In this document: positions 8,208-16,512 of the stretch, piece by piece
Numbering within the stretch: the stretch's first letter is position 1
How the letters are laid out: every line of letters begins with the position of its first letter
Source of the DNA: Clostridium saccharobutylicum DSM 13864
GTDB taxonomy: Bacteria > Bacillota > Clostridia > Clostridiales > Clostridiaceae
Length of the DNA: 64,000 bases
Assembly (NCBI RefSeq): GCF_000473995.1
Contig: NC_022571.1
Coordinates: 1,035,501 to 1,099,500 of the forward strand
Direction of reading: 5' to 3'
Position numbers and translations under genes: made by a program
The notes under the pieces: model-generated
Databases searched by the model: none
What the model was told of the DNA's origin: nothing
Seen by the model: the letters and a program-made list of their open reading frames with translations, nothing else

Positions 8208-10481
8208 ATGAGATTTATAAAAAAAGCGAATATAGAACAGCTTAGAAGTATCACAGAGCAACACAAAGAATTAGAGTTATTTATAAGTAGAAGCGATGCT
8301 ATTTCATTAAGTGACAAAACAAATGACATAAAACATATATTAAAAAAGCAGCATGCTGTAATTAAAGCAGTTCATTGTCCAAGTTCTAAATTTAAGACTA
8401 TATGTGATTATGATAATGAGTGTTCTACGAATGTCATGTCTTTGTGTGAAATAGTAACATGTAATGAGGAAAGGGAGATATTTAATCAGATTTGCAAATT
8501 TGCTGATGAATGTGGTAAGGAATTTAAAATTAACGTAATAGTGATTATTCATACGGGCTGTGTAATTGGGTGTACGAAAGATAATGAATTTAAATGTCCA
8601 TTTAATAGTGATGGTTCATGTTTGTTTCAACAAAAAAATGATCTTTACACGAATGGTGTAATTGAGAATGATATGTTAATAAGTTTTGTGGAATCAGTTA
8701 AAGTATATGATAATATTACAATTTCTTTTGAAAATATTACTCCATTTAAAGTTATAGAAAGAAAAAATGTAGAGTTTACTGAAGGAAAAAATTTTGGGTA
8801 TGGATTTGAAAATGTAGAGATGGCAGAAATCTGTAATGAAATACTTTATAACAGTAAAAAGAATAGCAATAGAAATGAAACGGATAACCTTGATTATGCT
8901 GCCAAGAATGTAAAAAAGCAAAAGTTTGGAACAGTATTGGACTTTTGCCATGTCTTGGCTAACTTTGAAATATTGGGAATTAAACAGGATTTGAAAGAAT
9001 ATGTATCCAGATATATAGAAAAAAATAAGGTATTACTTCAGTTGATTCATTTATCAAACTACGATAAAGAGAAGAATGAACATGGTAAATGCTTTAATAT
9101 CAAAAATGATAATTCTTTGCAAATGATAAAAAGGTTGTGTATGGAAAATGTTCGAAGTATACCTATTACTTTAGAGGTAGAAGACGGAGAAAAAATGGAC
9201 AAGTCAATACAAAATTTTAATGAAATTATGTTGGAGTGGAATAAAATACATCCTTTGTTTGAGGAATATGTCACAAAAGAGACTTTTACCTTTTTTGAGA
9301 AACTATATAAAATAATGTCGATAGATTATGATGACAATAAAAATCAGTTTTATGATGCGGCAAAAGAAATAAAACAATATGTATGTAAAAGATCTAAATT
9401 AGATGAAAAGTTATTTGATTTTACTATTAATAAACAAGATGAAATAAATGTTTATGCATTTCAATTACAATCATATATATATTATATGAGATATGTTATG
9501 TTGGCATTAGATTTAATGGATGAGTATAGGGATGATAAGGGAAGGTTTGAAAGAACTATCAGTCATTACATTTTTAATGATAAATATGACGAACTAAAAT
9601 TTGAGGGATTAGGATATTATTATAATATTTTTTGGAAAAAGCAAAATATGACATTATTTCATTGTTATGATGGTTGTGAAGGTGGAAATTGGAATTTGTG
9701 CTCAGATGGTAAAAATTTTGATAATATATTAAAGCGATGCAAGGCTCATATAGAAGGGACAATGCTAAATTTTTATTCATCAAGTAAATATTTTGGAAGA
9801 TGTATGATGAAATATTTTAATGATTATTCTAATAATGATAATGTTGATTATAATATATGTATTTATGAAAAAATGCCAGTTAACTATGTTAAAACTAATG
9901 TTGGGATAGTATCGTTGCAAGAATATCAAGAGAGATGCTTGGAAAATAGCAGTGGAGTTGAATTTGACGATTTCTCTATTGATTTTAGTGATTTCTTGAA
10001 GGATAGGGATGATGATATAGCTAGTTTGAATAATTTATTTAAGAAAACTACTGGATCTGAAGTAAGTAAGGAAAAATGTGGATCAATATATGACGGAGAA
10101 GTTATATTTTATAAAAGTTGGGATGAAAATAGTTCTAAGAATTCACAGAATTATAAAAAATATAAACTAACAATTGAAGAATTTTATATATTAATGAGTT
10201 CTTATTTTGAAAAAGTGAAAGTTCAGGAAAAAAGTATTACAGATATTGTTAATGAAATTTGTGAAAAAGATATAGAATTACAAACAGATTCTAATGCAAA
10301 CAACTCAATTAAGATAATAACAAGTGATGTGAAAAAAGAAAAAATTGAAGAAATCTTGAATAAAATTGATTTTGATATAGAAAAACTTCATCAGCCCAAA
10401 AAAGAAAATGAGAATTATGGAATTATTAATGATAATTTAGAGGTATATATTAACGATTTAAAAAATAGTTATATGAGATAA
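8208..10481 (+). CDS. Unrecognised 757-residue protein, first gene of the DUF262 operon
   Basis: I do not recognise this protein. ATG 8208 is chosen over GTG 8202 because GGAAGTGAG (8198-8206) then lies upstream of or against the start. No signal peptide or membrane segment is visible. It looks cytosolic, mostly helical and acidic, with many Asn, Lys and Asp. Cysteine clusters stand out: one around residues 55-150 (CDYDNECS, HTGCVIGC, KCPFNSDGSC) and one around 485-530 (HCYDGCEGGNWNLC), possibly metal-binding. A third of the way in is KNVLLQLIHLSNYDKEKN-type helical sequence with no known motif. The stop is nearly adjacent to the next gene, so the three genes are probably co-transcribed. Partnership with two DUF262 proteins suggests a sensor, effector or scaffold in a defence-like system; this is inference. 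Confidence 0.75.
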   Translation: MRFIKKANIEQLRSITEQHKELELFISRSDAISLSDKTNDIKHILKKQHAVIKAVHCPSSKFKTICDYDNECSTNVMSLCEIVTCNEEREIFNQICKFADECGKEFKINVIVIIHTGCVIGCTKDNEFKCPFNSDGSCLFQQKNDLYTNGVIENDMLISFVESVKVYDNITISFENITPFKVIERKNVEFTEGKNFGYGFENVEMAEICNEILYNSKKNSNRNETDNLDYAAKNVKKQKFGTVLDFCHVLANFEILGIKQDLKEYVSRYIEKNKVLLQLIHLSNYDKEKNEHGKCFNIKNDNSLQMIKRLCMENVRSIPITLEVEDGEKMDKSIQNFNEIMLEWNKIHPLFEEYVTKETFTFFEKLYKIMSIDYDDNKNQFYDAAKEIKQYVCKRSKLDEKLFDFTINKQDEINVYAFQLQSYIYYMRYVMLALDLMDEYRDDKGRFERTISHYIFNDKYDELKFEGLGYYYNIFWKKQNMTLFHCYDGCEGGNWNLCSDGKNFDNILKRCKAHIEGTMLNFYSSSKYFGRCMMKYFNDYSNNDNVDYNICIYEKMPVNYVKTNVGIVSLQEYQERCLENSSGVEFDDFSIDFSDFLKDRDDDIASLNNLFKKTTGSEVSKEKCGSIYDGEVIFYKSWDENSSKNSQNYKKYKLTIEEFYILMSSYFEKVKVQEKSITDIVNEICEKDIELQTDSNANNSIKIITSDVKKEKIEEILNKIDFDIEKLHQPKKENENYGIINDNLEVYINDLKNSYMR

Positions 10482-10500
10482 AATGTATGGAGATAAGGAT

Positions 10501-12042
10501 ATGAAACTATATGAACAGTTAAATGGAAAAACTATAACATTTGGTCAATTGTTAAATTTGATAAATGAAATAACTAATGATGGTGAAAAAGGTAAAGTTT
10601 ATATTCCTATATATCAACGTAATTATAAATGGAATCGGAGTACAGGAAACAGTAATGCTGAGAGATTAATTAAAGAGTTGATATATAATTTTAAGCATGG
10701 AAAATCAAAATCACTTTCACTTTTTACTTTGTATGTTAAAGATAATCAAATTCAAATTGTTGACGGACAGCAAAGGATGATTACACTTATGTTAATCTTC
10801 TATGCAATTGAGCATAAGGATGATTTCATAAGGTTGGAATTTGAACGAGATTTTCAATTAGATAACAAGGATAAAAGAATTATGTTTTTGAGCCATTTGA
10901 TGAATCATCATGAAATGGGAAAAAGTGCTGAGGATATTTTTAGAGAGCAAACTAAAGCTTTGTCTGATAAAAGGCGATTAACTTATAATTACATAGGTAT
11001 CAAAGAGAAAATAAATGATGAAAATGAAGGACTTCCACATGATAAGTACAATACATTCGCTGAATTTATAAAGAATAATGTGAATTTGTTATTACATATT
11101 ACCTCAGATGAACCCGTTTCAGAATTCCTTAATATGAACAGTAAAAAAATTAAATTTCGGATATGTGATATGATAAGAGCAAAACTTATTATTTATATGT
11201 CAATAAATACGGATTTAATTACAATTTCAGATACTTTGGGATTACAGTTAGATGTTGAATATAAGACAAAAATAGCAGAAATGTTCGAAGAAATCTCCAA
11301 TTTACTTTATGATAATGAAATATATAAAACAGTTAAACTATCTTACTTTGACCCGGACAACACTAGGGATAATCGTTTAAATATTCTTTTTGCGTCAGAA
11401 GATTATGGGTTAACAAATGCTAGGTCAAAGAAAGAAGTTCATTATTCTGACTTTCATGAGGATAATCTTGTTGGTAAAGAAAAGATTATTATTCAACGTA
11501 TTGTTTTTTATAAAAAAATGCTTGATGAAATAAAAAAAGATATAGGTAAGTCCTATTATTTAACGATTCGTGCATTTATAGAATTAAATCATTTAACAGA
11601 CATTAGGTTCTTTGATTTGTTAAATGAATATATATTTGAGATGGTAAGCAAAGATAAAGAAGGTACACAGTCAGAAGAAGAACTTCTTGCAAAGATTATT
11701 CATTCAAAATTTAGTATAGATAGATTAATTTTGAGTAGGATGGAAAGTCAAAATAATAGTAATGATTTAGAAGATGACATAGGTGCAACTGATACATATA
11801 AGATTAATAGATATTTTGATGCATTATCAAGTAATACACAAAGAGAAAAAATATCTGATTCAGATTTTAAAGCTTTTTTTAATAATGAAGGTGGATATGA
11901 AAATAAAAAGAAGTTCTTTCCAATGAAAAAAAATGATTTAATTGATATGGTTCATGGCTCTGGAAAATATATGCTATATAAATATATTGTTGCCCACGAG
12001 AAAGAATTGGAAAATGAAAAATTTGAAACTATAAGCTTATGA
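10501..12042 (+). CDS. DUF262 (GmrSD N-terminal-like) protein 1
   Basis: The N-terminal domain matches DUF262: YIPIYQRNYKWNR near residues 33-45 and IVDGQQRMITLMLIFYAIE near 85-103. DUF262 has a ParB/sulfiredoxin-like fold. In GmrS/GmrSD type IV restriction enzymes its DGQQR motif is tied to nucleotide hydrolysis. The C-terminal two thirds are helical, and I see no DUF1524/HNH nuclease motif. ATG 10501 is preferred over ATG 10483 because GGAG (10489-10492) is eight bases upstream. It starts shortly after the preceding stop and is followed 12 bases later by a second, different DUF262 gene. Domain call is firm; function as DNA defence is inferred from family. Confidence 0.85.
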   Translation: MKLYEQLNGKTITFGQLLNLINEITNDGEKGKVYIPIYQRNYKWNRSTGNSNAERLIKELIYNFKHGKSKSLSLFTLYVKDNQIQIVDGQQRMITLMLIFYAIEHKDDFIRLEFERDFQLDNKDKRIMFLSHLMNHHEMGKSAEDIFREQTKALSDKRRLTYNYIGIKEKINDENEGLPHDKYNTFAEFIKNNVNLLLHITSDEPVSEFLNMNSKKIKFRICDMIRAKLIIYMSINTDLITISDTLGLQLDVEYKTKIAEMFEEISNLLYDNEIYKTVKLSYFDPDNTRDNRLNILFASEDYGLTNARSKKEVHYSDFHEDNLVGKEKIIIQRIVFYKKMLDEIKKDIGKSYYLTIRAFIELNHLTDIRFFDLLNEYIFEMVSKDKEGTQSEEELLAKIIHSKFSIDRLILSRMESQNNSNDLEDDIGATDTYKINRYFDALSSNTQREKISDSDFKAFFNNEGGYENKKKFFPMKKNDLIDMVHGSGKYMLYKYIVAHEKELENEKFETISL

Positions 12043-12054
12043 GGTAGTGATAAA

Positions 12055-13917
12055 ATGAGGGAATCAATACAAATTGGATTAATAGATTTGTTTTGTAAAG
12101 AAAAGAATATTATTATTCCTGTTATACAGAGGGATTATTGTATGGGAAGTTATATGGATGCAGATGATAGTCTATTAACCTATATCTTAAATAAATTTCG
12201 TAAATATTCCCTTAATAATGCTGATGAAAACAAAAATATAGTGCTAAGTGCTATTACTGTATACGAGAATAATGAAAATGTTTATATTTATGATGGACAG
12301 CAGCGTATTTTTACAATGTATTGCTTATTAAAATTTATAGATTTTAAGATTCAAGAGTGTAATTGTGAGAGTTCAGAAGATTCGTTTCAGAATATAATGA
12401 CTCAAATTCAGTTTCAATTTAGGAAGGCAATTAATGAGGTGTTCAAAGAAAATAATGATAATTTAGTTACATATGCAACTAAGTCAGTTAATAATTTAAA
12501 AGAGACCTTTAATAAGAGGGCTGTGAATTTAGATTTTGTTAGTTTAAAAGTATTTATATTAAAGAAAATAAAATTTGATAGAGTTTCTGTTAAGGGGGAA
12601 TTATCTACGGCAGAACAATTTTTTATAGATATAAATAGTGGTGTGCCGATTGTTCCATATGAGATATTTAAATGTCTTTTAAATAATAAGGCTGATAAGT
12701 GCATAAATGACAAAGAAACAAAAAAACAATGGTTTTCAAATATTGATAATGATTGGCTCGATATTTTTTATAAATTTAAGGAAGTTACTTTGGTTAATGA
12801 AACATCAAGAGAAGAATTGATGGAAATGAGGTTCTTGGAATTTTGTTGCAGGATGATATATTGGGAAAAACAGTTAAATAATGAACAGTTGGGTAAACAT
12901 GCTTTAGAGTTAAAGAGTTTTAATGACACAAGAGATACAGATGATATAAATGATACTGTAAAGTTTATCGATATACTTGAAGTGGATGATTTTGATAGGA
13001 TAAGCAAGATTTTGAACTCATTAGAAACAGAGTTGAAGGCAGAAGGTAGTTCAGAAAATAATAATATAGTTAATCTAGTTGGTGGAACATTTAATGCAGG
13101 AAGCCAGGGAAAGAAAAGAATTGGAACATTGTATTTCGATACAATGTGTGAAGAGAATATAATTTATATTCGCAAATTTTTAAAAAAATTATGTAGTGAT
13201 AAATGTGGAGATAATAACGAAGATAAAGAACAAGATAATAGCTTGAATATAGAAAGGGCTAAAGATTTAGTAGTGTGGGCTATTTTAAATGAATTGGTGA
13301 ACCCAAACATTAAAATTGTGAAGGCAGTAAAAAATGAATGGAATAAGTTCGTTATTTATGATAAGCCTATAGCTTATTTAACACCTAATTTTGTGGGAAC
13401 ATGGAAAGAAATTATATACCCGGTACCACAATATTATTATGACTTCAAATATGACGAGGTATATGAAAGTTTAGTGGGAAAAGAAAATTATAACGAAGAT
13501 GAGAAAAATAAGCTTAACGATATAATGAAAATAATATTAAAGAAAGAAAATTGTAAAATTAATTTAAAAATAATTCCTAAAAATGAACCAGAATATTATG
13601 ACTTTATGAAAATAAAAGAAAATCAGATTAAATATCCAGAGGTAGCAAAATATCAAATTACTTATAAATATAGAAGGTGTAATTTTTATAAACCTGATAA
13701 AAAGAATTATGGTATTCTTAAGAAACTGAATGATATTATAATATATGATGAAGATGGATATGGATATTACCTTTCAGTAAATGATAGGTTTAATTTTTAC
13801 AAAGACTGCAAATATGGTGTTTCTAGATGGGAAATAAAAGAAAAAGTTAAGGTGCAAGCTTGTATACGACTGGATAAAGAGTACAGCATACAATTTGACG
13901 CAAAGCAAATTAATTAG
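12055..13917 (+). CDS. DUF262 (GmrSD N-terminal-like) protein 2
   Basis: This is a second DUF262 protein, 620 residues. Motifs are IIIPVIQRDYCMGS near residues 19-32 and YIYDGQQRIFTMYCLLKF near 79-96. A further conserved-looking EQFFIDINSGVPIVPYEIFK near 186-206 resembles the part of DUF262 proteins that often reads as a FxxxNxxG/xPL-type motif. It differs strongly from its neighbour, so the pair is not a recent duplication. The C-terminal half (NEWNKFVIYDKPIAYL onward) is unrecognised and shows no clear HNH motif. The start is 12 bases after the previous stop, with GAGGTAGTG as ribosome site. It is the last gene of the three-gene operon. Confidence 0.85.
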   Translation: MRESIQIGLIDLFCKEKNIIIPVIQRDYCMGSYMDADDSLLTYILNKFRKYSLNNADENKNIVLSAITVYENNENVYIYDGQQRIFTMYCLLKFIDFKIQECNCESSEDSFQNIMTQIQFQFRKAINEVFKENNDNLVTYATKSVNNLKETFNKRAVNLDFVSLKVFILKKIKFDRVSVKGELSTAEQFFIDINSGVPIVPYEIFKCLLNNKADKCINDKETKKQWFSNIDNDWLDIFYKFKEVTLVNETSREELMEMRFLEFCCRMIYWEKQLNNEQLGKHALELKSFNDTRDTDDINDTVKFIDILEVDDFDRISKILNSLETELKAEGSSENNNIVNLVGGTFNAGSQGKKRIGTLYFDTMCEENIIYIRKFLKKLCSDKCGDNNEDKEQDNSLNIERAKDLVVWAILNELVNPNIKIVKAVKNEWNKFVIYDKPIAYLTPNFVGTWKEIIYPVPQYYYDFKYDEVYESLVGKENYNEDEKNKLNDIMKIILKKENCKINLKIIPKNEPEYYDFMKIKENQIKYPEVAKYQITYKYRRCNFYKPDKKNYGILKKLNDIIIYDEDGYGYYLSVNDRFNFYKDCKYGVSRWEIKEKVKVQACIRLDKEYSIQFDAKQIN

Positions 13918-14236
13918 AGAGCATTTTATGTTTGAATAGTTCCTATATGTTGGTAAAAGCCACTTAATGAATAAAAAAAGAGAAATGTAGAGTTTGTTTT
14001 TTGATAGAATAAGTAAAAAAATATAGTTTCATAATAAATTAACAGATTTAATTCTAAATTGTACAGGTGTGTACTTTTTAGAACTACTCATACAATTTAC
14101 CATTAATCAATTCAATCTTTACCTTAAAATCATTGCTAAATTGTATCAAAATCATGGTGCTTAGACATGAAACCCACAAAAATCTAAAATTTAGATTTTG
14201 GTGGGTTATTCTTTAAGTGAATTTGCACTTACAAGT
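13918..14236. other. Non-coding gap at the right edge of the defence-like island
   Basis: No gene is seen. Bases 14066-14081 match 1136-1151 with one mismatch and are likewise followed by T-rich DNA. A bidirectional terminator occupies 14171-14207. Confidence 0.45.
14171..14207. terminator. Bidirectional stem-loop between convergent genes
   Basis: AACCCACAAAAATCTAAA pairs with TTTAGATTTTGGTGGGTT with one bulged base. T-rich and A-rich flanks on both sides suit termination of both the plus-strand DUF262 operon and the minus-strand hydrolase gene. Confidence 0.75.
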
Positions 14237-15238
14237 TCAATATTGTTGTATTTTTTCAAATTTAACAGGGCGCCTTAATTTCCCTAATGAGATTGGCTGA
14301 GAACTATTTGTGCAGTTATCCCAAAGGCTTACACTTGTAATAAGAGGATTTTCATAAGTTTTAAAGAAATATTCACAAGTATTTGTATTAATAAAAGCAG
14401 TATATTTTGTATAATCGTAAGTATTTCTATTTGTTATTACTATTCCTTTTGGAATGGTGACACTTTCCATAATATGAAAGCAAGCGTTTATTGCATCTAA
14501 ACTGTTATTAGGTGTTTCGATATGCGTTTTTTGATATGCTGTTCTTACAAATCTTTCTGGGGATGTGTAGCCTCCTGGTAGCTGCATGGTTCCTGCTGCC
14601 TGACCGAATGGTTTTAAATGAACTTTTCCCCAGCATACATCACTAGTTTGTGTTTGTGATACATCCATGTAATTTCTTAAATTAGTCATATGCCACTGAA
14701 AATCAGGGCTGTTGGCCATAACTCCAATTTGATTTTGGAACATCTTTAAACCTTTTTCTGTTTGTTCAATAACAACACATTCTCCACTTTTATCTGTGGC
14801 AATCCAATGTAAAGGTGCGACTGTTTGTGTCACTGGGTCTTCAAGACCTACAAGATATATGTCCAGTAGGATTTCTTTAAGTTCTTTTACTGATCCACAT
14901 TTTCCTAAAATATAATGAAGAAAATCTAAAGATGAAATAGGTTCCTTATCAATATAGTTTGAGGGCATTTTGTATTTTGCATAACCTGCAAAATATAATG
15001 CTGCTGCCGCAAAGCCTTTTTCATTTACTCCATCAAAAAAGCCAAGCATTCCATCGCTTTCCTGTCCAATTCCCATAAAACTATAGCAATTATAGGATTT
15101 ATGCATGTTAAGAATATTGTTCCATACATAATATTTAGGTACAATATAAAGCTCTGGATCAATATTATAAGAAAAATCCATGTTTCTGCCAAAAAAATTT
15201 TCCAACTGTTTTGATTGTAGCGTTATTGCTGTGCACAT
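14237..15238 (-). CDS. Choloylglycine hydrolase / penicillin V acylase family enzyme (linear amide C-N hydrolase)
   Basis: This is an Ntn hydrolase that cleaves non-peptide amide bonds, such as conjugated bile salts, penicillin V or acyl-homoserine lactones. Starting at 15238 gives Met-Cys-Thr, so Met removal exposes the catalytic Cys2. Arg18 and Asp21 follow in GRNMDF, the expected spacing. An upstream ATG at 15250 sits only one base from the AGGAGG and would bury the Cys. The ANSPDFQWHMTNLRNY and LPGGYTSPERFVRTAY regions match the family's Asn175 and Arg228 neighbourhoods. The length (333 residues) is typical, with no signal peptide, so it is cytosolic. Bile-salt versus penicillin preference cannot be decided from sequence alone. 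Confidence 0.9.
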   Translation of the reverse strand: MCTAITLQSKQLENFFGRNMDFSYNIDPELYIVPKYYVWNNILNMHKSYNCYSFMGIGQESDGMLGFFDGVNEKGFAAAALYFAGYAKYKMPSNYIDKEPISSLDFLHYILGKCGSVKELKEILLDIYLVGLEDPVTQTVAPLHWIATDKSGECVVIEQTEKGLKMFQNQIGVMANSPDFQWHMTNLRNYMDVSQTQTSDVCWGKVHLKPFGQAAGTMQLPGGYTSPERFVRTAYQKTHIETPNNSLDAINACFHIMESVTIPKGIVITNRNTYDYTKYTAFINTNTCEYFFKTYENPLITSVSLWDNCTNSSQPISLGKLRRPVKFEKIQQY

Positions 15239-15250
15239 GTTAATTCTCAT

Positions 15251-15744
15251 GCCTCCTATGTTTTATTAAATAATCACATCTAGTAGTACTAAAGTTTAGA
15301 AACGTTGGTATGTGGTATATCACATTCAAGTATATAAATTTATGCCCCAAAAAGAATAAATGCTATAAATAAAATGTCTATATATTTATAGATATACTTC
15401 CACAGGTAATAAAGTTCCATTTTGTATATAAAACTCGTAAGGTCTAGAACAAACAGTTTATATTGTAAGAACGACAAACGAAAGAGATATAAAATTATAT
15501 TAGGATAAATGAAATAATAACGGACCAAAGATGTGACTCATATTTTGTGTTAGGCAAGGAAGCAAAATATGAAAGAATTCTGGTCCTTTATTTTTTCTTT
15601 TTGAATAACATAACAAAAATGTAATGTTAATGATATGTAGTTAAATTGATGATATATATGGAATGATATAGAATAAGTTACATGAAGTGAAGTTAACAGT
15701 GAGGTTTAGATAATAAGACATAGCTACAAAAGGGAGAGTTATAA
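15251..15744. other. Divergent intergenic region with a long stem-loop
   Basis: It separates the minus-strand hydrolase from the plus-strand transporter. At about 15522-15597, outer arms GGACCA / TGGTCC and inner arms TCATATTTTG / CAAAATATGA nest into one extended hairpin, ending in a T-rich tract. This may be a terminator or a small structured repeat. A minus-strand frame of 62 codons (15340-15528) has no ribosome site or family and is not counted as a gene. Confidence 0.5.
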
Positions 15745-16512
15745 ATGAAAAACATATTAAGTGTAGAAAAAATTGAAAAGTATTATGGTAGTAAAGATAA
15801 TGTAACAAAAGCTATAGATAACATCAGTTTTAAGGTATATGAAGGAGAGTTTGTTGGAATAATGGGACCTTCAGGAAGTGGTAAAACTACATTACTTAAT
15901 TGTATATCAACAATTGATAATGTTACTGCTGGAAAGATAATGATAAATAATAGTGATATTACTAGATTAAAACCAAAGGAATTAGATAAGTTTAGACAAA
16001 ATGAGCTGGGGTTTATATTTCAAGACTTTAACTTATTAGATACTTTAACGGCTTATGAGAATATTGGTTTAGCATTAACAATACAAGGTGAAAAAAGTTC
16101 AAAAATAGATGGAAAAATAAAAGATGTAGCAGGAAATTTAGAAATAGAACAAGTTTTAGAAAAATATCCTTATCAAATGTCTGGAGGACAAAAGCAAAGA
16201 GTTGCTTCAGCAAGAGCAATAGTAACAAATCCATCAGTAGTACTTGCAGATGAACCAACAGGAGCTCTGGATTCTAAATCAGCTAGATTGTTACTAGAAA
16301 GATTTGAAACTTTAAACAAGGAGTTGAAGACCACAATACTTATGGTTACTCACGATTCTTTTACAGCAAGTTATGCACATAGAATACTTTTTATTAAAGA
16401 TGGAAAAGTTTTTAGCGAACTAATAAGAGGTAATGATAGTAGAAAAGAATTTTTTAATAAAATTATAGAAGTTATCTCTCTTCTTGGAGGTGATGATAAC
16501 AATGTATTTTAA
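15745..16512 (+). CDS. BceA-like ABC transporter ATP-binding protein
   Basis: This is the ATPase subunit of a peptide-detoxifying ABC transporter of the BceAB (MacB/LolD-like) type. It has Walker A GPSGSGKTT near residues 41-49, Q-loop FIFQDFNLLDTLTAYEN, signature MSGGQKQRVASARAI and Walker B VVLADEPTGALDSKS. The 255-residue length is normal. GGGAG lies just before the start. It overlaps the permease gene by 11 bases, which indicates translational coupling. A BceRS-like two-component pair lies about 6 kb downstream, the usual partner of such transporters in antimicrobial-peptide sensing and resistance. Confidence 0.92.
   Translation: MKNILSVEKIEKYYGSKDNVTKAIDNISFKVYEGEFVGIMGPSGSGKTTLLNCISTIDNVTAGKIMINNSDITRLKPKELDKFRQNELGFIFQDFNLLDTLTAYENIGLALTIQGEKSSKIDGKIKDVAGNLEIEQVLEKYPYQMSGGQKQRVASARAIVTNPSVVLADEPTGALDSKSARLLLERFETLNKELKTTILMVTHDSFTASYAHRILFIKDGKVFSELIRGNDSRKEFFNKIIEVISLLGGDDNNVF

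Noticed and set aside
15340..15528. Minus-strand 62-codon hydrophobic frame upstream of the hydrolase gene
   Set aside because: No ribosome binding site or family resemblance; it lies in AT-rich intergenic DNA that easily yields such frames.
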